From: Rhodanobacteraceae bacterium ZG21-1
GTDB lineage: Bacteria; Pseudomonadota; Gammaproteobacteria; Xanthomonadales; Rhodanobacteraceae
Assembly (NCBI GenBank): GCA_021390615.1
Contig: JAJEJU010000024.1
Span: forward strand, 744,001-808,000
Direction of reading: 5' to 3'
DNA length: 64,000 nucleotides
The translations under genes were made by a program, and so were the position numbers. The notes under the pieces were generated by a model. It was not told the origin of the DNA and did not search any database. It was given only the letters and a program-made list of their open reading frames with translations. Positions within the stretch are counted from its first letter, which is position 1, and every line of letters begins with the position of its first letter. Shown here piece after piece: positions 20,401-29,155 of this stretch.

Positions 20401-20771
20401 GTCGGCCTGGGCGCAGGCTTGATGACTACGGTATGGCCATCGGTGAATTCGTAGCGCAGGCCGCTGCCCTTGAGCAGGTCGTCGAGCGCCGCCGACGCGC
20501 CGCGTCGTCCGTTGAGTCCGGCCGATTTGCGTCCGGCCACCAGGGATGGATCGAACAGCACCTGAAAACCGCTCTGCGCATTGAACTGATGCAGGGCCTG
20601 ATCAAGCGGGCCTGCAGGGATGTGGAAGGCAGTGACTGTGGATGTCGCGGGTGACGACTGCGCCATGACGGCGGAACTGCCGCTGATAGCGGCCATGATC
20701 AATACAGCCAGCAACGATCGCTGAGGGGCGCCATGCCGATGGCCCCCGCAGCGCACTTTCGATAAGCGCAT
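17499..20771 (-). CDS. TonB-dependent receptor with signalling (STN) domain
   Basis: A 1090-residue outer-membrane receptor. In order: signal peptide to VMAQ; a secretin/TonB N-terminal STN domain at about residues 48-115 (IPAGPLDQALHQFNAQSG through GHTVVIKP); a plug domain with VEVLRGPQGTLFGRNATAGVVN; a 22-strand-type barrel ending in aromatic FY. The STN domain means the receptor signals substrate binding to the FecR-like protein encoded 176 bases upstream. The ligand is unknown; the plug resembles the large 'sphingomonad/xanthomonad' receptors for organic molecules as much as siderophore receptors. The leading AGGGGAGAAC supports the start. Confidence 0.9.
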   Translation of the reverse strand: MRLSKVRCGGHRHGAPQRSLLAVLIMAAISGSSAVMAQSSPATSTVTAFHIPAGPLDQALHQFNAQSGFQVLFDPSLVAGRKSAGLNGRRGASAALDDLLKGSGLRYEFTDGHTVVIKPAPRPTATSAAGPDASQATQLSTVTVTAEKKSENIQKVPIAVSAFSGQDLDDKKIETGADLVTSTPNVSFTKTNFASYNFQIRGIGTQALSVTTDPAVAVSFNDTPMIRNRLFEQEYFDVDNVEVLRGPQGTLFGRNATAGVVNMIPNLPSFDGYESWIKAEVGNYDGRRFSGMLNVPISNTWAFRLAGAWTDRDGYDYNSVTHNNVDGRNLWSGRASLAWKPNDNVSASLVWEHFSEHDDRSRTGKQLCHTDPGPSSVDGTAVTNTLDQATLSQGCTDGSLYGKSAFGVPNGLSLPQVLAGNQQVILGVLPDFSNVVPLLNGNPYAGVTQSTNLRTIATTFDPIFHATNDVVQFNFQANLSPSLKFVSQSLFTRDSYFSEQDYDRFPSVPIFNNSLGLVDFLGNPLSQSTYPGLTPGGVFVDPQLGASSQMLAVDRTQSYSRQWSQEFRLQSDFDGPFNFNVGANFLNYHINENYYVFNNVFTAIAEGLYNLGEGFPGQQPQPCPPGSTTGCIYIDPNSLGHINGQGHNYFRSDNVARTLSTAIFGESYWQMADDLKLTVGLRVTRDRKSTTPVPSQLLLSPPGVAAAGAEAGYVNSGYPAAASIDQEWTEPTGRVVLNWTPHLPFTDSTLLYASYSRGYVAGGTNSPGIDVDPSLLSITPNPTTFKPEFVNAFELGTKNLMAGGKFSLDADVFYYDYRNYQVSQIVNRGSLNENFNAKTWGAEFQAAWQPTRNFRADANLGLLGTRIGSHQYSIDQMNLTNGDPNWVTVKPFIQAAQSCIAPAADVAKILNYVQQNLPGNSAYVYLAALCSSTSPLVQNGYLPGSEYSQLTGVVYDPRTAPNGGAGISSNVGGNDLPNAPHITYNLGAQYTFFLGNSTLTVRGDYYHQSSSWARVYNDPIDHMRGWSNTNISLTYDHPENDLTVQFYVKNLFNKTPITGTFLNSSDSGLTTNVFTLDPRIIGLSVRKGFY

Positions 20772-20947
20772 GTTCTCCCCTTGTCTCGCTCAAGCAATCA
20801 GATTGCCGTCGGATTACAAGAACGTTGGGATTTGGAAGAACCCCTAGAAAAAATTTCAACTTTTTTCGATCGGGCCTGAAATGGCCGATGGGCCACCCCG
20901 GATGAGGCGGACGCCGCTGGTGCGGAGTGGCGCAGGCGACGCGTGTT

Positions 20948-21961
20948 TCAGCGGCGGCTGAGGCGCGTCTCGCCGCTGCTCTTGTCGACCCGCACGCGGA
21001 TCTGGAAGGCGCTTTGCAGGGCGCGCACCAGGGACTCGGTCTGCCCGATGCTGAAGTCGCCGCTGATCGGCAGCTCCTGCAGGCTCGGGTCGGTGATGAC
21101 CAGGTGCCCGGGGCCGTAGCGATTGACCTGGACCACGGCTTCGCCGAGCGGGGTGCCGCGGAACATGAATTTGCCTTGCGTCCAGCCGGTAGCGACGACA
21201 GGATCGATGCTGCGTCGCCGCCAGATGTCTGCGCCGGCGCTCAGCTGATCGCCGAGGCCGAGGATGGCGATCTGCTCCTGCCGGGTCACGTTCACCTGGC
21301 CTTCGATCACGGTGACGTCGGCCTGGGCGTCGCCGAGGTTGACGTCGAAGCGCGTGCCGATGTCGCGGATGGTATTGCCGGCGGCATACACGGTGAAGCT
21401 TCGATGCGCTTCGTGAGCGACGTTGTAGACCGCTTCGCCACGGATCATGTGGACCGCGCGCGCCGACTGATCCATGGTCACTTCCAGCACGGTGTCGGCG
21501 TTAAGCACGAGCTGGCTGCCGTCCGCGAGGGTGAGCTGGCGGACTTCCTGGGCGGCGGTGGCGTAGCGCACGGTCACGGGAGGGGGCGCGATGGCGGCGA
21601 GCTCGTCCGTTCGGTGCATGAGCTTGTAGCCGCCTACCGAAACGCCGATGAGCAGGCACGCGGCGGCCGCCATCAGCCAGCGCGAAGCGCGGTTCCTGCC
21701 GAAGCAGGTCGTACGGGACTGGCTGCGCGCGGCGTTCACGGCCTGCCGCCGCCAGGTCGCCACCTCGTCGTCGTCGGCCAGGCCCGACAGCTCTTTCCAC
21801 AGTTGTTCGGTTTCGGCATAGGCGGCGGCATGCGCCGTGCTGGAGGCCTGCCACGCTTCGAATTCCTGGCGCTCCTTGGGCGAGCAGCCGCCGCCGTTGA
21901 GCCGCGCAAACCAGCGCTCGGCCTGGCCGAAAATCGATTCGAGGTCTTCTAGGCGGTCCAT
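20948..21961 (-). CDS. FecR-family anti-sigma factor
   Basis: 337 residues. The N-terminal cytosolic DUF4880 segment (FGQAERWFARLNGG) binds the sigma factor. One transmembrane helix follows at about 90-108 (RWLMAAAACLLIGVSVGG). The periplasmic FecR domain contains VRQLTLADGSQLVLNADT and DIGTRFDVNL. The C-terminal STN-like module (about 255-330) should contact the receptor's STN domain. It starts 5 bases after the sigma gene, consistent with a two-gene unit ahead of the receptor. Confidence 0.93.
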   Translation of the reverse strand: MDRLEDLESIFGQAERWFARLNGGGCSPKERQEFEAWQASSTAHAAAYAETEQLWKELSGLADDDEVATWRRQAVNAARSQSRTTCFGRNRASRWLMAAAACLLIGVSVGGYKLMHRTDELAAIAPPPVTVRYATAAQEVRQLTLADGSQLVLNADTVLEVTMDQSARAVHMIRGEAVYNVAHEAHRSFTVYAAGNTIRDIGTRFDVNLGDAQADVTVIEGQVNVTRQEQIAILGLGDQLSAGADIWRRRSIDPVVATGWTQGKFMFRGTPLGEAVVQVNRYGPGHLVITDPSLQELPISGDFSIGQTESLVRALQSAFQIRVRVDKSSGETRLSRR

Positions 21962-21966
21962 GATGA

Positions 21967-22551
21967 TTACTTAAACGTTCTGCGGCGATTTTCCCCTAGA
22001 GCCTGTCGGCAGATTGCTAGCGCATGTGCGATCTGGTTCTCGACGGTTCGTTCCGAGATGCCGAATTGCCGGGCGATGTCACGGTAACTCAAGCCTTCGA
22101 AGCGATGCAGCATAAACACTTGCCGGCAGCGCGGCGGCAGCTGGCGGATCGCTTCCTTGATGCAGCCGAGGCTCTGCTGGTCCGACAGGATGCGGTCGGG
22201 CTGGGGTTCCGGTGAGGTCAGTTCGGCGTGCTCGATGTCCTGATAGTGGTAGGTCGGTCTGGTGTGCGCTTGCCGACAATGATCGGCCACCACGCTGGCG
22301 GCGACACGGAACAGCAGGGCGCGCACCTCGCCGATATTGTTGCAATGGCGATAACGCAGCATGCGCAGGAAGGTTTCCTGCACCACGTCTTCGGCCACGT
22401 CGTAGTCGCTCACCTGACGCCGCATATAGCGGCGCAGGCCGGGCTCCAGTTCGCGCAGCAGGCCGGCAAACGCGTCCGCGCCGGACCTGCTGGTCTGGCC
22501 GGCAGGAACTGCTTCGGACATCGGCTGGCTGCGAGGAGGGCTGATCGGCAT
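21967..22551 (-). CDS. FecI-like ECF sigma factor
   Basis: A 194-residue extracytoplasmic-function sigma factor. Region 2 includes DVAEDVVQETFLRMLRY, and region 4 helix-turn-helix is LSYRDIARQFGISERTVENQIAHAL. Start taken at 22551 (AAGG four bases upstream); 22521 is an alternative ATG. With the FecR-like protein and STN receptor it forms a complete surface-signalling system that probably activates the receptor promoter at about 20775-20945. Confidence 0.92.
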   Translation of the reverse strand: MPISPPRSQPMSEAVPAGQTSRSGADAFAGLLRELEPGLRRYMRRQVSDYDVAEDVVQETFLRMLRYRHCNNIGEVRALLFRVAASVVADHCRQAHTRPTYHYQDIEHAELTSPEPQPDRILSDQQSLGCIKEAIRQLPPRCRQVFMLHRFEGLSYRDIARQFGISERTVENQIAHALAICRQALGENRRRTFK

Positions 22552-23138
22552 GAACCTTCGGGCGGCGCAAATGGCGGAGACGACGTGATGGCTGCCGGCC
22601 CGCAATCCCCCTGTGCGATGGGCCCGAACGATCACTCAAGTCCGGTCTATTTAGTCCTGATTGGCGGCGGAGTACATTTGCAGCGCATCAAAGTGGTTCC
22701 AGGCGGCAGCCATGGCGCCGCCGTGAACGGTCTGCCGCGCTGCCAAAGCGGGTGGCGCCGGGTGCCGAGCCAGCTCGATGGCGTGAGCCGCCGGCCGCCC
22801 GGTCTGGTTGACGGAGGCGAGACTTCCGGTTTTCCAGGAGCCTCCGAGCCGGTCATGCGACGAGACGACGCGCATCGGGGTTCGGCGCCATGACGTGGTG
22901 GCGGACGGCGCCTGGCGACAGCGCTGCCCAGCAGCGCCTCAGGCTGTGCGGCAGCCGTCGTCGGCGAGGGCGATGTCGAGCGACGCCATCGGCGCATCGC
23001 TCCTGGGCGTGCCTCGGTGTAGGCGCTGCGTAGCGGCAACCCGGTTTCTGCGCGAACGAAGCGTCGCTGTTCCGGGCGCGGCGCATTCGTTGTAAGTTGC
23101 ATCGCTCGAGATTCGAAGCGAGCGCGAAGGTTCCATTG
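22552..23138. other. Intergenic region, no gene recognised
   Basis: About 590 bases between divergent genes. A 74-codon minus-strand frame (22651-22875) and other short frames show no family features. The region must hold the sigma-gene promoter, probably with iron- or ligand-dependent control, but I see no Fur box I would trust. Confidence 0.4.
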
Positions 23139-24443
23139 ATGCCGGTCCAAGGTCGAGGCACATCGCAGTCATCCGGCACGACGCCATCCGTATTCCGACT
23201 CTCCCAGGCGCAAGCGCGGCGCTTGCAGCTGAGCGCGCAGGGCTTGCTCGGCTCCGATCGTCGACGGGCCCGGCGCGGCGATGTGCTGGCAGCGATCGAG
23301 CGCATGCGCCTGCTGCAGATCGACACCATCCACGTAGTCGCGCGCAGCCCATACCTGGTGCTGTATTCGCGCCTGGGCGGCTACGAGCCGGATTGGCTGG
23401 ACGAGGCCCTGGCCGAAGGCAGGCTGGCCGAATGCTGGGCGCACGAGGCCTGCTTCGTGCCGGCCGTCGACTATCCCTTGCACCGGGCCTGGAGCGGCCA
23501 GCGCGCAGGGCATTGGTCCTATCGTTCGGCGCAACGCGAACATCGCGAGCGCCGCCGCGAGATGGACGCCCTGCTGGAACAGGTGCGTGCGGCAGGTTCG
23601 GCACGCGCGGCGGACTTCGCGCGAGAAGAGCGCGCGGCTTCCGGCTGGTGGTCGTGGAAACCGGAGAAACGCTGGCTCGAAGCCTGGTTCGCCCTGGGCG
23701 AGCTGATGGTGGCGCGGCGCGAACGCTTCCAGCGCATCTACGCGCCGGCCGAGAGCGTGTTGGCGCGGCTCGATCCGCCGTTCGACCCGGCGCTGGCCGC
23801 ACTCGGCGCCGACGCCCTGCGCCAGCGCTTCGTGCTGGACAGCGTGCGTGCGCTCGGTGTGTGCATGGCGCGCTGGATCGCCGACTATTACCGCCTGAAG
23901 CCTGCGGTCGACGAGCGCGAACTGGCGCCGCTGCTGGCGAGCGGCGAGCTGATCGAGGTGGCGGTGGATGGCTGGCCGGCGCCGGGCTATGTGCATCGCG
24001 ATCATCGGTCGACGCTGGAGCAGGCCGTGGCCGGCCGCCTGCGCGCCACCCGTACGACCTTGCTGTCGCCGTTCGATCCGCTGGTATGGGATCGGGCCAG
24101 GCTGCGTGCGATGTTCGGCTTCGACTACGCGATCGAGTGCTATACGCCGGCGCCCAAGCGGCAGTACGGCTACTACGTGCTGCCGATCCTGCATCGAGGT
24201 GAGCTGGTTGGACGCCTTGACGCCAAGGCGCATCGTCGTGAAGGCGTGTTCGAGGTGAAGTCGCTGCACCTGGAGGAAGGTGTGCGGCCCACGCCTCGTC
24301 TATGGGCCGAGGTGGCTGCAGCGATCGCGGCTGCGTCTCGCTGGCACGCGACGCCGAAGATCCGCCTCGCTCGCTGCCGTCCCGCCGATGCCGCGGCGAC
24401 GCTGCGTGCGCACTGGCGGGCCGTCGCCGGCACGGCAGGTTGA
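23139..24443 (+). CDS. YcaQ/AlkX-family DNA glycosylase-like winged-helix protein
   Basis: A 434-residue protein of the HTH_42 (AlkZ/YcaQ) superfamily, which unhooks interstrand crosslinks and removes bulky alkylated bases. The catalytic motif appears as QID in LLQIDTIHVVARSPYLVLYSRLG. QxD rather than QxQ marks the YcaQ (AlkX) branch. Three tandem winged-helix units and a C-terminal beta-barrel account for the length; LLSPFDPLVWDR is a family signature. Start at 23139 has AAGG upstream; an ATG at 23097 adds 14 residues. Confidence 0.88.
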   Translation: MPVQGRGTSQSSGTTPSVFRLSQAQARRLQLSAQGLLGSDRRRARRGDVLAAIERMRLLQIDTIHVVARSPYLVLYSRLGGYEPDWLDEALAEGRLAECWAHEACFVPAVDYPLHRAWSGQRAGHWSYRSAQREHRERRREMDALLEQVRAAGSARAADFAREERAASGWWSWKPEKRWLEAWFALGELMVARRERFQRIYAPAESVLARLDPPFDPALAALGADALRQRFVLDSVRALGVCMARWIADYYRLKPAVDERELAPLLASGELIEVAVDGWPAPGYVHRDHRSTLEQAVAGRLRATRTTLLSPFDPLVWDRARLRAMFGFDYAIECYTPAPKRQYGYYVLPILHRGELVGRLDAKAHRREGVFEVKSLHLEEGVRPTPRLWAEVAAAIAAASRWHATPKIRLARCRPADAAATLRAHWRAVAGTAG

Positions 24444-24447
24444 AGCG

Positions 24448-24801
24448 TCACGACCCGTTGCAGGGTTTGCCGTTCAGCGCTGCGCGCTGCTCGTCGGCCA
24501 GCTTCCGGCAGCGCTGATCCAGCTCTGGCCGCACGGACGGGTCGGCCGCCTGCTGCTGCAGGCTGTCGCGCATCGCCTGATAGCGGCTCTCCAGTTGGTC
24601 CGACGGATAGATGCCGGCGGCACGATGGCAGGCCTGGTAGCTGGCCAGGTAGTCGTCGCAGGCTGGAATCCCGATGCTGGCCGCTGCCGGAGTGGCGCTC
24701 GGGGTGGCGACCGCGGGCTGATGGGGTGTTCCGGCGCAGGCGCTCAGCAGCAGGCTGCCGGCCAGGGTCGGCAGGGCGAGTCGTATGCGGACGGTCGGCA
24801 T
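24448..24801 (-). CDS. Small lipoprotein of unknown function
   Basis: 117 residues with a lipoprotein signal (lipobox LLSAC) and an Ala/Pro/Thr linker. A Cys-containing helical domain follows (IPACDDYLASYQACHRAAGIYP and QRCRKLADEQRAAL) with four Cys likely forming two disulfides in the periplasm. AGGAAAG upstream supports the start. No named family recognised, though similar small Cys-rich lipoproteins occur in Xanthomonadales. Confidence 0.75.
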   Translation of the reverse strand: MPTVRIRLALPTLAGSLLLSACAGTPHQPAVATPSATPAAASIGIPACDDYLASYQACHRAAGIYPSDQLESRYQAMRDSLQQQAADPSVRPELDQRCRKLADEQRAALNGKPCNGS

Positions 24802-25434
24802 GAAGCTTTCCTGATCGAGCTGGCAGGTCGGCATGGTGACCTGCCGGCCGCTCCGTGTCGACCTCGGTCCGCGTTCGGGCAGGGCATGCCGTGGGCTTCG
24901 CAAGGCCGATTTATTGCGCCAGTTCGGAGCCTGCCGAGCAGTGCGCATTTGGCGTTTCGACGATAAAGACAGTTGCATTTTTCTCTCGATTTAGACCGAT
25001 TGAAAACGCTTTCGTCAGTGAATTCGGAGGTGGTCGTATTAGGATTTTTCTGATTAATGAGATTTTTCCTTAGACGCGGTCGCCGCTGCTGCAGCGAGCG
25101 CCTTGTCGATCAGCCGAACTTGCTCGGCCGATCTTGGAAAATGGCTTGATGAAGCCGTTTGTACGAGGTGAAAGACACCTCGATCAAGGCTGCTGGAAGC
25201 CAACGAAGTGCTCGACGAGGCGCGGCTAAATCGTGCGGTAAATCACATATTGGAAAGGACTTTTGCGACGACTAGCCACTCGATGAAAATCCGTTATCAT
25301 TAATTGGCTGTGTCTGTTTGGGTTATGCGTGTCACCGATGCGGAAACTTCCCGTCGTCCCGCCAATCCTGCATGCCAGTCAAGCCATCGGCCCGGGCGGG
25401 CGATTGGTCTCAGTGAAACGGATCGGAGTGAGTC
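24802..25434. other. Intergenic region with AT-rich tract upstream of cold-shock gene
   Basis: About 630 bases without a gene. From about 24960 to 25075 and 25240-25310 the sequence is much more AT-rich than the surroundings, including two copies of GATTTTTC (around 25043-25068). The second tract precedes the cold-shock gene by about 130 bases, so a long structured 5' leader as in cspA genes is plausible. No promoter could be assigned firmly. Confidence 0.45.
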
Positions 25435-25644
25435 ATGTCGGATCGTGAAGTTGGTACTGTCAAGTGGTTCAATGACGCCAAGGGCTTTGGCTTCATCAGC
25501 CGCGAGAGCGGCCCGGACGTCTTCGTGCACTTCCGCGCCATCTCGGGCAACGGCTTCAAGAGCCTGAAGGAAGGTCAGAAGGTGAGCTTCAAGGTGACGC
25601 AAGGGGCTAAGGGGCTGCAGGCCGAGGATGTAACTTCGACCTGA
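25435..25644 (+). CDS. Cold-shock domain protein
   Basis: A 69-residue single cold-shock domain with both nucleic-acid binding motifs, KGFGFIS (RNP1) and VFVHF (RNP2). It binds single-stranded RNA/DNA as a chaperone. Variants such as [13 protein letters not shown] are typical of gammaproteobacterial CspA paralogues. Strong ribosome binding site (GGAG at about 25424). A hairpin follows at 25656-25688. Confidence 0.96.
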   Translation: MSDREVGTVKWFNDAKGFGFISRESGPDVFVHFRAISGNGFKSLKEGQKVSFKVTQGAKGLQAEDVTST

Positions 25645-25655
25645 AGGGAGACAGT

Positions 25656-25688
25656 GGACTGCGTGCGGGATCGATCTCGCGGCAGTCC
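25656..25688 (+). terminator. Hairpin after cold-shock gene
   Basis: GGACTGC (25656-25662) pairs with GCAGTCC (25682-25688), with a further inner stem (GCGGGAT/ATCTCGC), 12 bases after the stop. There is no U-run; termination or 3'-end protection is inferred from position. Confidence 0.5.
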
Positions 25689-25741
25689 GAGGGGCCAGGG
25701 CAGGGGTTTTGTCGCTGCGCAGTCTTCGCTAGCCTGCGCGG

Positions 25742-26665
25742 ATGCCTGAATCGAAAGTCGTCTCCACGTTCTCCGAAACCATCGCGCCGGCCGTGCGGCA
25801 GGAAATCATTCCTGTCGCTGCGGCTGGCGCGCATGCCGAATTGCTGTTGATACGGCCTGCAGGCCATGCCAGGCACATGCTTTACTGGCTGGCAGCGATG
25901 GGCGTGCCGGCCAAGCATTACCTTCCTCTGGCCGAGCAGCTCGCGGCGCGCGGCGTCGCCGTCGCCCTGCACGAATGGCGCGGCATCGGCTCCAGCGATC
26001 GGCGCGCCGGTCGCCACTGTGACTGGTCCTATCGTCACTTGCTCACCGAGGACATGCCGGCCGGCCTGGCCGCGGCGCGCGAGCGGCTGCCGGAGGCAGC
26101 GTGCTGGCTGGGCGGCCACAGTCTGGGCGGCCAGTTGGCATGTCTCTACGCCAGCCTGCATCCGCAGCAGCACCAGGGCATGGCGCTGGTCGCCAGCGGC
26201 GCACCGTACTGGCGGACGTTTCCTCAACGGCGCCTCCTCTACCTGGCCTACGCCCTGGCACCCTGGCTGGCCAAGCTGGTCGGACGCCTGCCCGGCAGAG
26301 CCATCGGCTTCGGCGGCAACGAGGCGCGTGGCGTGATCGATGACTGGGCGCGCAGCGGCCGCTCGGGCAACTATGCCGCGCGTGGCCTCAGCGAGGATTT
26401 CGAACAACGCCTGGCCGCGCTGCAGCTGCCGGTGATCGCGCTGCGCATGCGCGACGACTGGCTGGTGCCGGCGGATTCGCTGGATTGGCTGCTGGGCAAG
26501 ATGCGTCCGGCGGCACGCCATGTTGCGGTGGTCGCGCCGGAAGATCAGCAGGGTCGGCCGGCCGATCATTTCAGCTGGATGAAGCAGCCGGATCTCGTCG
26601 CATCGCGCCTGGCCGAGTGGATCGCAGCGCAGGCACGCACTGTCGCCGTCGATGCAGCCTGTTGA
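25742..26665 (+). CDS. Alpha/beta hydrolase
   Basis: A 307-residue serine hydrolase. The nucleophile elbow is GHSLGG, the acid is probably in RDDWLVPADS and the His in PADHFSWMK near the C-terminus. No signal peptide. The HEWRGIGSS segment after the first strands and the small cap are typical of COG4757-like predicted hydrolases; substrate unknown. It stands between cold-shock and old-yellow-enzyme genes without obvious coupling. Confidence 0.85.
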   Translation: MPESKVVSTFSETIAPAVRQEIIPVAAAGAHAELLLIRPAGHARHMLYWLAAMGVPAKHYLPLAEQLAARGVAVALHEWRGIGSSDRRAGRHCDWSYRHLLTEDMPAGLAAARERLPEAACWLGGHSLGGQLACLYASLHPQQHQGMALVASGAPYWRTFPQRRLLYLAYALAPWLAKLVGRLPGRAIGFGGNEARGVIDDWARSGRSGNYAARGLSEDFEQRLAALQLPVIALRMRDDWLVPADSLDWLLGKMRPAARHVAVVAPEDQQGRPADHFSWMKQPDLVASRLAEWIAAQARTVAVDAAC

Positions 26666-26814
26666 GTCGCCATCGTCCAGCGGTTGCCGATGGCCCATCG
26701 AAATTTTCGATCGCATGCGGGTCATCTCGCAGCTTGCGGAAGCCGTTGCGCCGACTTCCCCGCTTTCACGCCGACGCATGTAGGCTTGCCGGATATCTCA
26801 ACACGCTGCTCCCG

Positions 26815-27885
26815 ATGAAACTCTTCGAACCCTTGCATCAGCGCAACGTGGTCATGCGCAATCGTTTCGCGGTCTCGCCGATGTGCCAGTACTCGGCCGT
26901 CGACGGCATGCCTTCGCACTGGCATCTGGTGCATCTGGGCAGCCGCGCCGTCGGCGGCGCGGGGCTGGTCGTCACCGAAGCGACTGCGGTTTCCGCAGCC
27001 GGCCGCATCAGTCCCAGCGACACCGGCATCTGGAACGACGCGCAGCGCGATGCCTGGCGGCCGATCGCGGCATTTATCCGTGAGCAGGGCGCCGTCGCCG
27101 GCATTCAGTTGGCGCATGCCGGGCGCAAGGCCAGCACCTGCGTGCCGTGGGAAGGCGGCGGCCCCTGGCGCGGCGAAGGCGCGTGGACGCCGCTGGCGCC
27201 GTCGGCGCTGCCGTTCGATCGCGACTGGCACGTGCCGCACGCGCTGGATGCGGCCGGCATCCGCGACGTGGTCGAGGATTTCCGCCGGGCAGCGATACGC
27301 GCGCTCGAGGCGGGCTTCCAATTGGTCGAGCTGCATGCGGCGCATGGCTACCTGCTGCATGAGTTTCTGTCGCCGCTGAGCAACCAGCGCGATGACGCGT
27401 ACGGCGGCAGCTTCGAGCATCGTGCGCGCCTGCTGTGCGAGGTGATCGCGGCCGTGCGCGAGGTCTGGCCGGCGGACTTGCCACTGTGGCTGCGCATCTC
27501 GGCCACCGATTGGGCCGACACTATCGATGCCGGCCAAGGCTGGGACCTCGAACAGAGCGTGCGCCTGGCGCGGCTGGTGCAGCCGCTCGGCGTGGACTTG
27601 ATCGATGTGTCCAGCGGCGGTTTGATCCCGCACGTGCGCATTCCGGTGAAGCCAGGCTACCAGGTGCCGTTTGCCGCGAAGATCCGGCGCGAAGCCGGCG
27701 TCGCGACCGGCGCGGTCGGCCTGATTACCAGTTCGGCGCAGGCCCAGGCGATCCTCGACGACGAGGCCGCCGATGTCGTGCTGATGGCGCGCGAGCAACT
27801 GCGCGATCCCTATTTCGCCCGGCGCGCGGCAGCCGAGCTCGGCGACGAGCTGGTCGCGCCGCCGCAGTACCAGCGCGCCTGGTAA
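26815..27885 (+). CDS. NADH:flavin oxidoreductase, old yellow enzyme (YqjM type)
   Basis: A 356-residue FMN TIM-barrel ene-reductase. Motifs are VSPMCQYSAVDGMPSHWHLVHLGSRA (Cys tuning FMN redox), QLAHAGRKAS, the catalytic region ELHAAHGYLLHEFLSP and the FMN phosphate site near AVGLITS. The length and N-terminal Cys mark the 'thermophilic-like' YqjM/XenA subclass. It reduces activated C=C bonds and is often a defence against electrophiles. The start at 26815 is the family Met; the frame is open upstream but without homology. A pirin gene follows 21 bases later. Confidence 0.92.
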   Translation: MKLFEPLHQRNVVMRNRFAVSPMCQYSAVDGMPSHWHLVHLGSRAVGGAGLVVTEATAVSAAGRISPSDTGIWNDAQRDAWRPIAAFIREQGAVAGIQLAHAGRKASTCVPWEGGGPWRGEGAWTPLAPSALPFDRDWHVPHALDAAGIRDVVEDFRRAAIRALEAGFQLVELHAAHGYLLHEFLSPLSNQRDDAYGGSFEHRARLLCEVIAAVREVWPADLPLWLRISATDWADTIDAGQGWDLEQSVRLARLVQPLGVDLIDVSSGGLIPHVRIPVKPGYQVPFAAKIRREAGVATGAVGLITSSAQAQAILDDEAADVVLMAREQLRDPYFARRAAAELGDELVAPPQYQRAW

Positions 27886-27906
27886 TCCCTTACCGAGGAG
27901 TTATCG

Positions 27907-28779
27907 ATGGATGCCATCCCCAGCTTGATCAGCGGCCGCCTGCACGATCTCGGCGACGGTTTCAGCGTGCGCCGGCTGCTGCCGGTATTGCAGGCCCGCC
28001 ATGTCGGCCCGTTCGTGTTCTTCGACCATATGGGACCGGCGGTGTTCGCGCCGGGCCGCGGCATCGACGTGCGGCCGCATCCGCATATCGGCCTGGCCAC
28101 GGTGACCTGGCTGTTCGAAGGCGCGATCCGCCATCGCGACAGTCTCGGCAGCCTGGCCGACATCCGCCCCGGCGCGGTGAACTGGATGACGGCCGGCCGC
28201 GGCATCGTGCATTCCGAGCGCACGCCGCCGGACGAGCGCGCTGCCGGCCAGCGCATGCACGGCGTGCAGATCTGGGTGGCGCTGCCGCAGGCAGATGCCG
28301 AGATGGCACCGGAATTCCATCATCATCCCGCCGAGGCGTTGCCGCGCATCCGTCGCGCCGGCGCCGAACTGGTGCTGGTCGCCGGCAGTGCCTACGGCGA
28401 GAGCTCGCCGGTGAAGATCTTCGCGCCGATGTTCCTGATCGACGCGCAACTGGAAACCGGCGCCGAACTGGCCTGGCCGGACGAGCACGTCGAACGCGGC
28501 GTGCACGTGGTGGAGGGCGAGGTGAGCTGGGGCGAACTCAGCGTGCCGACCGCGGCGATGGCGGTCCAGACGGGAGCCACTGCGGCACCGTTGCGCGCTG
28601 AAGCGCCCAGCCGCGTGATGCTGTTCGGCGGCGCGCCGCTCGACGGCGAACGTCATTTGTGGTGGAACTTCGTCGCCAGCTCGCGCGAGCGCATCGAGCA
28701 GGCCAAGGCGGACTGGGTCGCGCAGCGCTTCGGCCGCGTGGCGGGCGACGACGAAGAATATATTCCGCTGCCGGCGTAG
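27907..28779 (+). CDS. Pirin family protein
   Basis: A 290-residue bicupin. The N-terminal cupin carries the metal-binding HPH (RPHPHIGLATVTWLFEG) with a later His and Glu (GIVHSE), as in pirins and quercetinase YhhW. Iron or another metal is expected at this site. Strong GAGGAG upstream. Close behind the old yellow enzyme gene, so likely co-transcribed; pirins are often linked to redox stress genes. Confidence 0.93.
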   Translation: MDAIPSLISGRLHDLGDGFSVRRLLPVLQARHVGPFVFFDHMGPAVFAPGRGIDVRPHPHIGLATVTWLFEGAIRHRDSLGSLADIRPGAVNWMTAGRGIVHSERTPPDERAAGQRMHGVQIWVALPQADAEMAPEFHHHPAEALPRIRRAGAELVLVAGSAYGESSPVKIFAPMFLIDAQLETGAELAWPDEHVERGVHVVEGEVSWGELSVPTAAMAVQTGATAAPLRAEAPSRVMLFGGAPLDGERHLWWNFVASSRERIEQAKADWVAQRFGRVAGDDEEYIPLPA

Positions 28780-28838
28780 CATGGCGGGCAAATAGGCGAG
28801 CCGTCCGCATCGTCAGTGCGATCGACCGAGGTTTGGAC

Positions 28839-29141
28839 ATGTCCGAGTTTTCCAGCTTCCGCGAGTTCTACCCGTTCTATCTGAGCGAACACAGCAATCG
28901 CACCTCGCGGCGATTGCACGTGGTGGGCAGCACCATCGTGCTGCTGATCCTGCTGTACGGGCTGCTCAGCGGCCGTCTGGTCTGGCTGTGGCTGATGCCG
29001 GTGGCGGGCTACGGCTTCGCCTGGGTCGGCCACTTCATGTTCGAGAAGAATCGTCCCGCGACTTTCCGCCACCCGCTCTACAGCCTGATGGGCGACTGGG
29101 TGATGTACTGGCAGGTGCTCAGCGGCAAGATGCGCTTCTGA
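28839..29141 (+). CDS. Mpo1-like (DUF962) membrane protein
   Basis: A 100-residue membrane protein with two hydrophobic hairpins. Conserved His are in EHSNRTSRRLHVVGS and GHFMFEKNRPATFRHPLYSL. These match DUF962, whose yeast member Mpo1 is an iron-dependent dioxygenase in 2-hydroxy fatty acid alpha-oxidation. The bacterial role is unproven. Convergent with a cytochrome c' gene. Confidence 0.9.
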   Translation: MSEFSSFREFYPFYLSEHSNRTSRRLHVVGSTIVLLILLYGLLSGRLVWLWLMPVAGYGFAWVGHFMFEKNRPATFRHPLYSLMGDWVMYWQVLSGKMRF

Positions 29142-29155
29142 GCGCGGCCGCGCGG

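Noticed and set aside
17805..20654. 949-codon plus-strand frame opposite the STN TonB receptor
   Set aside because: Mirror of the receptor gene; low-complexity Val/Ala/Gly/Arg composition with no domain.
22651..22875. 74-codon minus-strand frame upstream of the sigma factor
   Set aside because: No recognisable features and no clear ribosome binding site; left unannotated although a small real gene cannot be excluded.
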